Origin: Plantago ovata
Taxonomy: Eukaryota > Streptophyta > Magnoliopsida > Lamiales > Plantaginaceae
Direction of reading: 5' to 3'
NCBI GenBank assembly: GCA_028274465.1
Contig: CM051455.1
Span: 87,626,871-87,690,870 of the forward strand
DNA: 64,000 bases
Numbering within the stretch: position 1 is the first letter of the stretch; the number at the start of each line of letters is the position of its first letter. The notes beneath the pieces were generated by a model. That model was given only the letters and a program-made list of their open reading frames with translations. It did no database searches and was not told the DNA's origin. The translations under genes were made by a program, and so were the position numbers. Positions 1 to 9,505 of the stretch are shown here, piece by piece.

Positions 1-939
1 ACAAACTATCACCAACTAGATGCTTAGCTACTCATATCAAAATCACAAACAACAATGACAATCATATAAGAAAACATAGTTGAACTGAAAGATAAATAAC
101 AGAAATTGTGAGATACAAAGTTACCACCAAAGGTTGTCAATCTTCGGTGAATTGCTAAACTCACAAAGATCTAGCAAGGTGAGATCAATTGATGTCCAAA
201 TCTCTACTCAAAGCTCCAAAATCGCTAAGAAACAATGGTTCTAAGAGAAAAAATACCCAGAACAAGCTCTAGGGTTTAAGTCTACAAAATAATGATCTAA
301 GATATGAAAATTTGCAACCTTTGCAATTATATATATAGCTGTCGGAAGCTCCCCAGCGGACCGCCTGGCACGGGCAGCAAGTTTGCCAGTTTTTCCTCTA
401 AGTTCGAACAGAGATTCCGGGCGCGTCCGAACTCGGAATGGTACATAAGACCCACCGTTGGATAGCAATTCGAGTTAGCTACGCGTAGATTGTAACCGCA
501 TCCAAAACCAATATCGTATGAAAGACGGCTGCAAAAAATACGGAGACTATGCAAATAGAACTTCCAGATTTCACTTCAAAGGCTCCAAAAATCTTCACCC
601 GAACTCCGAATGAACTACCGTTTCCGCCTCATACAAGATATCTCAAATCTTTCATGTTCTCCTTGGCCTTGGGAACGGTTTTGATCTGCGAAACTTGGTC
701 TTTTGGCCTGGAAACTCGTTCCGGTAATCCTTGACACACCACGGGTGATCTCGTTGCACCAAAACTTCATTGTTTCGCCATGATTTATATCCAAAAGTGA
801 GATTTTCACCTAAAACCTGAAAGTAACAAAAGAAATGGAAACATGACACTTTTCTAACAAAATGCACTAAAATGCATGCAAGAGGATAGCTAAATTGGTG
901 AAAAAGACCCGAATGATAGTGTAAAAAACACTGTCATCA
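1..939 (-). repeat. G1 3' LTR (partial)
   Basis: Aligns by eye with the 5' LTR at 4941-6462; base 1 corresponds to about 5509, so roughly 570 bp are off the window. It ends at 939 with the complement of TGATGACAG. It has one GCG-N3-CGC box (356-364) where the 5' LTR has two, so 19-20 bp between two box copies were gained or lost. Confidence 0.85.
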
Positions 940-956
940 AACTCCCCAAACCGAAC
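940..956 (-). other. G1 terminal polypurine tract
   Basis: On the minus strand this reads GTTCGGTTTGGGGAGTT and directly abuts the TGATGA start of the 3' LTR. It is the expected primer for plus-strand DNA synthesis. A decayed form of the GCTTGAGGACAAGC hairpin seen in G2-G4 lies just upstream. Confidence 0.8.
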
Positions 957-1089
957 ATTTTCTTATCCTCAAGCAACTAGCTAGACTCTATGCAACCTAC
1001 ATGTAACACAAAGAGGAGTCTCATGCCAAACAAGAAGAACTAATCGATTGTATCTACCAAATGCTTACGAACAAAGACCATACAAATCA

Positions 1090-1440
1090 TAACATGGAAG
1101 TAGGTTGAAAAATGTCTCGATTGAACCTATACACATTCACATATGCACTTTGTTAAACAAGAGTGTCTCTCGTAACATTCTCTACCTGGACCTATTCAAT
1201 GACGACGTAATGATGCACATTAAAATACAAATGGTTGCCCCGTGCCTATGAAACTGAGGGCTTACTACTGTTCACCAAGTGAGACTTTCCCTCAAGAGAG
1301 GTCGAACCAATACTGGCTCTCATCAAACGAACGAGGGTTCCCTAAAAGATAACATTCCCCTATTCTACCCGACTCTTAAAGAAAAACTCTTCACCACTTC
1401 CTGAATGGCAGGATGAGGGTGGTCTAGAACAAGTCTTGGA
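1090..1440 (-). other. G1 conserved 3' non-coding block
   Basis: No ORF. On the minus strand it matches segments of G2 (26330-26620), G3 (33125-33695 around the MITE), G4 (53655-53935) and G5 (63600-63880). Shared phrases include a GATGAGAGCCAGTATTGG segment and a CACTGACCAGGTCCAGG-like segment. I know of no function for it. Confidence 0.6.
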
Positions 1441-1549
1441 CTAGGCGACACGAGAACACAAGGAAGAATTTACAACTCGATTACGAACTACTTCAAAAGC
1501 TGAAAAATAATGCAATACTTTGCTAAAACTGCTTTTTGGCTTGCTTGGA

Positions 1550-1648
1550 TCCTTCTTTTATTTTTTTTGGGTCTTATTCTTTTTATCATTTTTTTTTTCT
1601 TTTTCCAGATTCTGGAATTTTTAATTTTTTTTTTTTTTTTTTTTTTAT
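1550..1648 (-). repeat. G1 A-rich polypurine tract
   Basis: Nearly 100 bp of T with occasional C on the plus strand, so an A/G-rich tract on the element's sense strand. The same tract is at the same relative place in G2, G3 and G4. Lysine-rich or phenylalanine-rich ORFs across it are artefacts of composition. Confidence 0.75.
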
Positions 1649-1716
1649 ATAGCCAGCAGTAGCACAATGGAAGTACAATGAAAGGAAATAACAATGACAC
1701 TACAACGACCTCCCCA

Positions 1717-1851
1717 AACCTATTCGAAAGAATAGGTTGGAGCACAAACTCACAAGAAAAATAAAAACAAACTCAACATGACTCAACAAGACGAAAAACA
1801 AGTCATAATAATGGTAAACCCCTCCCCAAACCTATTCGTTAGAATAGGTTT
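1717..1851 (-). repeat. G1 pair of AACCTATTC hairpins with G-rich tails
   Basis: Two copies (about 1717-1738 and 1828-1851) of a short inverted repeat with arms CCTATTC and GAATAGG around a 4-nt loop, each followed on the minus strand by a G-rich run. Copies occur in G2 (three), G3 (two) and G4 (two). Confidence 0.8.
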
Positions 1852-2287
1852 CAAACAAAGGATCACACACCTCACTCTACCTCCTTCCTAGGCATTTAGC
1901 AATCTCAAAAAGCAAGGTGAAGACTTGTTGCCTCTTAGGTACATAATTACATGAGAATTCAACCAAAGACTCTAACATGCAACATTTTATAAGGCCTTCG
2001 CGAACCGCAGTAGAGAAAACACCACATAGTGATGTCAAGACTACCAAGTTTAACTAGTGCACATACAAATATGACAAGCCAAGCGAGACAAATTTCAAAC
2101 TATTCCATAGAGATGCAATGTATGGGCAATGGTCACAAACACTTAGTCTGTACAATAAAAAAGTTCGAAAAATTTGGCAATAAACTCCACACAACTAGAC
2201 TAAGGATGAATGCATACGAACAAACTAAATTCTAAGAAAAACGAGTTGAAATGAGAAATATAAGTCATTGGAATACCCAGAGATAAA

Positions 2288-2330
2288 CCCCCCCCCCCAA
2301 ACCTGAACTTTGTCGTACGTCCTCAACGCC
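2288..2330 (-). other. G1 internal polypurine-like module
   Basis: On the minus strand a GTTGAGGACGTACGAC-like hairpin is followed by AGTTCAGGTTT and a run of 11 G (complement of 2288-2298). It resembles the terminal polypurine module but lies about 1.35 kb upstream of the 3' LTR. Equivalent modules occur in G2, G3 and G4. Confidence 0.6.
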
Positions 2331-2502
2331 GAAAGTGGATATTGGGTGAGAGCTGGAAGAGTACCTGTAACCAGTATTACTCAATGAACCTTGTGAGAAA
2401 CCAAGACGGATGATAAAAAGGGTAAAAGGGTCAATATGGTTGCATTCGGGGTGATTCGTGATGTCCGAGGTCAAATCTAGGCACCCGGATCACTGGCGCC
2501 CT

Positions 2503-2662
2503 CAGGCGCACCGCCCCTTGTGGGGCGGTCCGCCTGTGGTGCCCAGGCCCCTGCCCTTCCCGTGCACCGCCCCGGGTGAGGGGCGGTCCGCCTGGGAGTG
2601 CAGGATTGCCCGGGCGTTCTGCCCCTCCCAGGCGCACCGCCCCGTGTGGGGCAGTCCGCCTA
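2503..2662. repeat. G1 tandem array of three GC-rich hairpins
   Basis: Three hairpins at about 2503-2536, 2562-2597 and 2629-2662. In the first, left arm CAGGCGCACCGCCCC pairs with right arm GGGGCGGTCCGCCTG across a 4-nt loop with one mismatch. Each arm itself contains a GCG-N3-CGC box. The array lies between the end of the protease ORF and the internal polypurine module, at the place where G2 carries its second ORF. Confidence 0.85.
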
Positions 2663-2923
2663 GGAGCTGCAGACTCCTGGCTCCCAGTTAATCACCTCCG
2701 AATACAAAAAATATCAACTTTTCACCTATCTTATCACCAAAGACATACCCTAACACAAATGAAACAACAACTAAAGACTCAAAAAAGGGAAAACTACAAG
2801 CTACATATCAAAAAACAAATTGTTCGATGTGTGCATGTAATGTAAGAAAGCAATAAAAACTCCGGGTTGCCTCCCGGAAAGCGCCATTGTTTATTAGTCT
2901 CTAACTCGACATCTTCTTGCTCC

Positions 2924-4701
2924 TTAGTTCCTTTCCAGACGGGTACTAGCCTTCCCCTTCATGGATCTCTTTCTCATACCTAGTACCTGAGAATGAGAAT
3001 GAACAAATGCAGCAAGGCCAAAAAAGCTTATGGGGTGAGAATCAATGAAATGTATTTTATGGTCATAAATGTCTTGCAACGTATGTTGCTTGCCATCTAC
3101 CTCAATTGTGCAAGATCCCCTGTAGGTGTCGATCATAGATCGCACCTTGGTCAAGAAAGCTCTTCCTAAAAGAACCAGATCATTCATCCCACACCGCGAT
3201 GCCGGCATCACCACGAAATTGGTGTAAACAGAAGTGCCACCAATCCTCATTAGCACATTCCGAACAACACCTTCCGGCCTCACAAAGGATCCATCTGCCA
3301 GTTGCACAATGGCCTTGTGTTTCTCTAGCTCTCCTAGGCCACTATTCTCAAACAGATTCATTGGGAGCACATTAGAGAATGCTTTCGTATCTAGTGTAGC
3401 ACGGACATCATCGAGACCACCTATCCCAACCTTAACATCAAAGCTATCAGGGATTGGTTTGGGATCTTCATTCTCCTCATCACTCACATCGAATTCCAGG
3501 CCCTTATCTTCCTCCTTGGCCAAAGGAGGCTCACCTTGTGCACAACACTTGCACTCAGCAGCCTTCTTTATGGTGATCTCCACAGGAAGGTCTCCTACCA
3601 AGGTTATCGACATCGACTTCTCCGTGTTACTGGGCAACTTTCCTTGCTCCCTACTCGCTCCACGGTCGATTAGCTCTTGCATCTTTTGGTGAGAAAGCCT
3701 AGTACTTGCCTCCAATTGATCAAGCCTACCCCTCGTCTTCTCTGAGTCTTCTTCATACCTCTTCATCTTTGGGTGTTATCAACCATCTTCTGCAGATTTT
3801 CCAAGAGAGCAGCTGACTTGGACTTAGGTGCTTCGGATCTAGGAGTAGTGTTTTCACAATGATCATTACGTAGTTGAGATTACTATAGTCTGCCCAGTAA
3901 ACATCTTCTTTTGCTAAATCTGATCTACACATATGAGCTCCATGCCCATAGTTCTTGCATACCCTACAAACCTCATTGGAAAGAGCCTGTCCCATCGAGC
4001 TCTTAAGAGCCTGCCTCATCTCATTGGCGAAGCCATCGAACCTATCCCCATTCACACCATTCAACTGCACCTCGGATTTTGCTGGAACTTCAGTTCGTGT
4101 TCATGCCCCTTGGATTCTTGAACTGAGACCCCTTTGCAAGCCTTTCATAACACGCCCACACATCTTCGGCGGTCTCCTCCCAAATATTTCCACGGCATTG
4201 GAAATCTACCATCTGTTGGCTCTCATAGGTGAGCCCATCGTAGAAGTGTTGAACTAGATCAGAGATATCCATCCCATGGTGTGGGCACTTGTTCTTGAGG
4301 TCCTTGAACCTCTCCAAAGCAGTGTAGATGGTTTCATCATAATCTTGCTTGAAACCGCGGATTTGTGCCTTCAGTGCGGTAGTCAAGGTGTGGGGAAAAT
4401 ATCTCTCCATAAAAGCAGAAAACACCTTCCCCCAGGTATCGAGCGATCCGGCCTCCAGAGTGCCCAACCATGCTTTTGCTCTATCACCGAGCCCCATAGC
4501 AAAAACCTTCATGCGCAACTCATCATCCGTAATTCCTGCTCCAGGCCTTGGGAGATTGTTAATGAAATTCTCAATGTCGTTCAAGAATCCCATAACATCC
4601 TCCTTAGCCATCCCGTAGAATTTCGGAAGCTGCTGGAACATGTGATTTTTAATCTCCAAATCACGCGTAGTAGAAGAAAGGACGATAGCTGGACCTCTCA
4701 T
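2924..4701 (-). pseudogene. G1 gag-protease ORF, frameshifted
   Basis: Three minus-strand frames join into one gag-protease gene: 4701-4090 (retrotransposon GAG core with FYGM, MKVFAMGLGDRAKAWL and a CPHHG segment), 4070-3753 (zinc knuckle VCRVCKNYGHGAHMC, CX2CX4HX4C) and 3766-2924 (acidic linker, then aspartic protease). The frame changes twice, so it is broken. The protease reads LDTKAFSNVLP, with K replacing the Gly of the catalytic DTG kept in G4, so the enzyme is probably inactive. Compared with G4, about 85 codons at the gag N-terminus are missing by an internal deletion upstream of 4702. In an intact element GAG would form the particle and the protease would process it. No RT or integrase follows. 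Confidence 0.85.
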
Positions 4702-4919
4702 TCATTACCGGTTGGGTTGAACCCATGATTTCAAAAGTGGGGGAGCCATCACAAAACCTGGATATCTGTGACAGGTGTAACTCACAACCAAAAATCAGTC
4801 CTGTTAGTTCTGACCAAAATTTGGAAATCGACTTCTAAACTAGACAAACTAAGATCACTTATCCTGGAAATTGAATTCTGAAAATATAAATAAGCTAAAA
4901 AGTAAAAAAGGAGTAATAG

Positions 4920-4937
4920 TCCCCGGCAACGGCGCAA
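4920..4937 (-). other. G1 primer binding site, tRNA-Asp type
   Basis: On the minus strand it matches TGGCGCCGTTGCCGGGGA, the complement of the 3' end of plant tRNA-Asp, except for one base in the first few. It begins 3 bp after the end of the 5' LTR. Confidence 0.85.
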
Positions 4938-4940
4938 ATG

Positions 4941-6462
4941 TGATGAACGAGATTTTCAGACTCGAACAATCAAATAAATTTGTTTTAGCCAAAGCGCAAC
5001 TCACAACTACAGAAAACACGTAGTGCAGAGGTAAGATGACCTCGAGTGTCTATCTCTAGAGACTAAACTAGCTTTAACTAAATAACTAACTATATAAATT
5101 CAGAAAAACAAATTTGACTTAGCTTCACTTAACAATATATGAAGAGAGCTGGTGATAGTATGCTCATTCTAAGCATCAAGTTCTAATTATGCATGAAAGT
5201 GCAACTCGTACTGCTTTAAAAGTAATTCGAATTAACAAACACCAAAAACAGATTTGTAGACGTGTAATTTGAAATCTTCCTATCTATACTAATACTTGGC
5301 TAAGGTTGTCAGTCTTAGTTCAAGCAGTACACCAGTACTTGTAATTGAAGATATTGAAAACGATGATCTTGAATTGTCCTAGTGTTTCTAACACTTTTCT
5401 ACGAAGATATTGGCTTAGTCGGATCAAAGATTCGAATATAACAATAAAACAAGTAAAAGACTCAGAAACTCAATCATGCATAATATGAACCCTAGCTACG
5501 AATTTACATACTATCACCAACTAGATGCTTAGCTACTCATATCAAAATCACAAACAACAATGGGAATCATATAAGAAAACATACTTGAATTGAAAGATAA
5601 ATAGCAGAAATTGTGAGATACAAAGTTACCATCAAAGGTTGTCAATCTCCGGTGAATTGCTAAACTCACAAAGATCTAGCAAGGTGAGATCAATTGATGT
5701 CCAAATCTCTACTCAAAGCTCCAAAATCGCTAAGAAACAATGGTTCTAAGAGAAAAAATACCCAGAACAAGCTCTAGGGTTTAAGTCTGCAAAATAATGA
5801 TCTAAGATTTGAAAATTCACAACCTTTACAATTATATATATAGCTGTCGGAAGCTCCCCGGCGGACCGCCTGGTACGCGGCGGTCCGCCTAGCACGGGCA
5901 GCAAGTTTGCCAGTTTTTCCTCTAAGTGCGAAAAGAGATTCCGGATGCGTCCAAACTCGGATGGGCACGTAAGATCCACCATTGGATAGCTCTTCGAGTT
6001 AGATACGCGTAGGTTGTAACTTCATCCCAATCCAATATTGTATGAAAGACGGGTTCCCAAAATACTGAGACTATGCAAATGGAATTTCCAGATTTCACTT
6101 CAAAGGCTACAAAATATTCACCCGAACTCCGAATGAACTACCGTTTCCGCCTCATACAAGATATCTCGAATATTTCATATTCTCCTTGTCCTTGGGCATG
6201 GTTTTGAGCTCCGAAACTTGGTCTTTTGGCCTGGAAACTCGTCCCGGTACTCCTTGACACACCACGAGTGACCTTGTTGCACCAAAACTTCATTGTTTCG
6301 CCATGATTTATATCCAAAAGTGCGATTTTCACCTAAAACCTGAAAATAACAAAAGAAATGGAAACGTGACACTATTCTAACAAAATGCACTAAAATGCAT
6401 GCGAGAGGATAGCTAAATTGGTGAAAAAGACCCGAATGATAGTGTAAAAAACACTCTCATCA
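4941..6462 (-). repeat. G1 5' LTR
   Basis: 1522 bp, beginning TGATGAGAG and ending GTTCATCA on the minus strand, followed by the primer site. It drives element transcription in such elements and contains the promoter boxes listed separately. ORFs inside it are not genes. Confidence 0.9.
5832..5888 (-). promoter_or_regulatory. G1 LTR promoter: TATA run with two palindromic GCG boxes
   Basis: On the minus strand two boxes, GCGGACCGC (5861-5869) and GCGGTCCGC (5880-5888), lie 20-50 bp upstream of a TATATATA run (5832-5842). Similar placement is seen in G3, G4 and G5. The promoter role is inferred from position. Confidence 0.55.
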
Positions 6463-6930
6463 ATGTTCATTTGAATCGAATTCAAATGTGAACGTTGGAG
6501 CCAAAATGCAAGTACTTTCAGCAAGGAGGTCACGTATGTTTTTCAGCAAGTGGTCAGTCTCAGTTTCAGCGAGCACAACCTACTCTATCATATAGATTTT
6601 CACTTATGCGAGCTGTTGCTGAAAATCTCACTTTCTGAGTAATATGTGCCTTTGTAGATACGTTTCTCAGAATTCTTCTTAAGTCTTCAGTCTTCGAATC
6701 TTCAAGTTTCTGAGCGGTTCTAATGCTTCAATAGTTTATTTGTAAAAACAAAGTATATCATCAGCTAACTAAAGCACCTAACTAGTACCTACACTAAGTC
6801 TTCAACAAACGTTCCTCTTTTACAATGTCCTTAAAATTCTAAATTCCTATGGACCTTAAGAGTACTAGTTACTGGACTTTCCTTAATTTAGCATGGTTAA
6901 TTGCTCATCAAAATTACAAGTTTCCTAACA
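6463..6930 (-). repeat. C1 3' LTR, start only
   Basis: Begins at 6930 on the minus strand with TGTTAGGAAACTTG and matches the first part of the 1644-bp LTR of the deleted C1 copy at 23941-25584. It stops where G1 inserted; the rest should lie left of the window. Confidence 0.85.
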
Positions 6931-6945
6931 AATTTTCCCCTTTTT
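6931..6945 (-). other. C1 polypurine tract
   Basis: AAAAAGGGGAAAATT on the minus strand, directly against the LTR start. The deleted C1 copy has AAAAAGGGGGAAATT at the same place. Confidence 0.8.
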
Positions 6946-8263
6946 GATGTTAGCAATCCATGACTAAATTAATTGTTACCCTTTTAGAGGTTTCTGATGT
7001 TGAATAAATCAGTTGATTAATAGAAGCATACTCGAATAATAAAACAGTAAGCATAAGTAGTTTGCATAATAAAAAACCAATAAGAGTAAAAACGTTCATT
7101 GCTGATAGTTATCTTTCAGTAAGTTTACAAGAAAGCTCATAGATAACTAAAGTAATCAGCAAACAAAACAAAACAAAGCTTTTACAAGGGACTAAGCTAT
7201 TCCAGCAGAAGATTTTCTAAGAATCTCCCTTACACTCTTCTCAGCAAGAGCAGAGAATTCCACACAGTCCTTCTCATAATCTTCAAGTAGCTTACGGACT
7301 TCAAGTTGAATAATCCTTGCATTCTTGCAGGCAGTATAGTGATGATTTTCACCCTTCATTTCATTGTACTGAATTACCCACAAGTGCATGCCCCAATGCT
7401 AGCATGTAGAAATGTCTAAAATACCCTTGTTGGTATGAATCTTCCTTAACGAGAGAAGGTCTTCTTCTTGATCCTTAGTAGTGAGATAAAAGTACTCATA
7501 AGGAATCAAGCCATACTTCTTTTTGGGCTTCTTGGTTATAGGATCACTATAGTAAGAAACATCCATCGGCTTGATTAAATCAGGCTCTTGCTTCATCTTC
7601 TTGCTGATGGAAGTTCTTCTTACCAAGATCTCTAAGTTCCGCCATTTTGCAGCAATGTTCCTTGGGTAGGGAGGAGGATCCCTTTATTTTCTTGAAACTT
7701 TTAATTCAATCCAAGTGTACATTTGATTCAGTACAGCAGTTGGAAAGAAATCATTGGCCAAAAGATCTTCCATCTTTATGATCCAACAACGATGTAGGTT
7801 TCTGATCACATTCTGAGTGGTTTCCTCATTGATGGTCTTTGTATAATCATTGCCAGTGCCAATTGCAATGTTAGAAAGCCTTCTTTCTTCCTGTCTTTGC
7901 CTTCTTCTTCTTGACTTAGCATTTTCTTGATCTCTTGCTGAAGATCTGGAGTCAAAATAGAAGTGTTTGGATTGGCCAGATGGAGTTAAGGATGAAATAA
8001 GCTTAGCTCTTATTGCTTGAGCTATTGTTTGGTCATCATCATTATCATCATCTTCATTCAGATCTTGATGATTCTTAGTGTGACAGTATTCTTGAGTTTC
8101 AGCAGAAATTCTTCTCCTTTTTGGATTTGCTGAACTTCTCTCAGAATCTGTTTCAACTTTTTCTTAGAACTTTGCCCTGTTTCAGCAAGATGTTCTCTGG
8201 GAGGTGGACCAAGCATATTAATGGCGCTTCAGCAGAAGAGGGATTGGTTGATCTGTCTCTTGA
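6946..8263 (-). pseudogene. C1 ORF3, C-terminal part and 3' untranslated region
   Basis: Minus-strand frames 7626-7399 and 7389-7192 encode the end of the third ORF, with IPYEYFYLT, DQEEDLL and LLEDYEKDCVEF segments. The same segments are in the deleted C1 copy at 23325-23675, which confirms they belong to this family. The stretch 7627-8263 continues the gene on the minus strand with several frame breaks. 6946-7191 is non-coding up to the polypurine tract. The CACTA transposon begins at 8264. I recognise no domain. In Sireviruses this position holds the so-called envelope-like ORF, but I see no signal peptide or membrane segment here. Confidence 0.6.
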
Positions 8264-8655
8264 CACTACAAGAAATACTGGTTTTAGCAACCACTTTTAG
8301 CGACGGATCGATCGGTTGCTAAAATTAGCGACCGATCGGTCTTTTAGCGACGGATAATAAAAATCGTGGGAGAGCGCGACCGTAAACCCTTAGAGCGTAC
8401 GGGGTTTAGCGACGGATTAGCCATCGGTCGCTATTTAGCGACAGATGGACCCACCCGTCGCTACATTTGCGACCGATGATCGCATCCGTCGCGGCCTTTT
8501 AATTTATTTTTATTTTATTATTTTGCTGGTCAACATGCTTAGCGACCGATGGTTCCATCGGTTGCTATGCTATATTTAAAATAAAATAATATGTTGCGAC
8601 GGATGAGCTAATCGGTCGCTAAATAGCGACGGATTCGCCATCCGTCGCTAACTGT
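8264..8655. repeat. CACTA left terminus and subterminal repeat array
   Basis: After the terminal CACTACAAG come about a dozen copies, in both orientations, of a 9-12 bp unit with core GCGACGGAT or GCGACCGAT (complement ATCCGTCGC). In En/Spm elements such units bind the element's TNPA protein. Confidence 0.9.
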
Positions 8656-9505
8656 TACTAACATCATCGTCTTCACCGGCAGACGACGGACAGAACACAC
8701 ACACCCACCAACATTTCTCTCTCGCGGCTCCAATCTCTCCTCCCCTATTTTCTTCATTTCTTCACCATTTCAATCAATCTTATAGTCATTTTGAAGCTCT
8801 TCCATCAAGGAACAAGTGTAGCTATTCAATTGCGTGATTATTTCCCCATTTCTTCCGCAATCAAATGTATATATTTCGAACCCTAACTTGTCTAAATTTT
8901 AGTATTCTTCATTTTTTTTTTCAATTCATTGAATTGTATGCATTCTACTAGTATCTATTATGTTGTGTAGCTCAAATTAGGGGGGATGCACAAGTTTTAG
9001 TTGGTGAATTGATAGATTTGGAATGAATTGGGTATTTTATAGTTGAGTTCGATTACGTTTGGTATTTGAATTGAGTTGGATTACGTAGTTAGTTTTGTTC
9101 AATTAGTGTAGTTTTGTTTCGGATATACTAATTACTAATTAGATTTGGAAATTGTATAAGTATAATGGAAATATGAGTAAATTATTGTGTATTGTAAGTA
9201 GTTATAATAATGAAAATTGTATAATTATAATGGAAGTATAGATAAATATATGTAATTATAGTATATTGTAAGTAGTTATTATAATGAAAATTGTATAAAA
9301 TATAGATAAATATAAGTAATTATTGTTTTAAAAAAACGTAAGTATGAAGGAAATAACTCGATCATAGGTAAATTTAAATTAGAAAATATTAGGAGTATAT
9401 ATAATGCAATGTAAAAAACTGATAATTAAAATGAATAATCGATGAAAAGATACGTTAGCCGCCGCAATGTACTAAACTTCTATTGGCCAGGTTTAGCATT
9501 CAATT
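8656..9505 (+). other. CACTA 5' leader, no gene seen
   Basis: AT-rich and non-coding. It starts with a pyrimidine-rich patch (8700-8780) and becomes strongly AT-rich from 8930. By position it holds the promoter and 5' untranslated region, possibly with an intron, of the transposase gene. I cannot place a TATA box with confidence. Confidence 0.5.

Larger units (their letters stand above)
1..6462 (-). mobile_element. G1: GAG-protease LTR retrotransposon (left end outside window)
   Basis: The 5' LTR is 4941-6462, the tRNA-Asp primer site 4920-4937, gag-protease 2924-4701, the polypurine tract 940-956, and a partial 3' LTR occupies 1-939. The internal region is only about 4.0 kb and encodes no RT, RNase H or integrase. 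This matches the class of non-autonomous elements with long LTRs that keep only GAG. It is inserted in the 3' LTR of C1. The flanking 6463-6467 (ATGTT) should be one copy of the target duplication; the other lies off the left edge. Confidence 0.85.

Noticed and set aside
1488-1745. Lys-rich ORF (and similar Phe/Lys ORFs at 25805-26273, 32868-33053, 53392-53655)
   Set aside because: Translation of the A/G-rich polypurine tract; composition artefact.
8264-8655. CRISPR-like array of short repeats
   Set aside because: Repeats occur in both orientations with irregular spacing and form the subterminal region of a CACTA element with TGA duplication; the DNA is eukaryotic.
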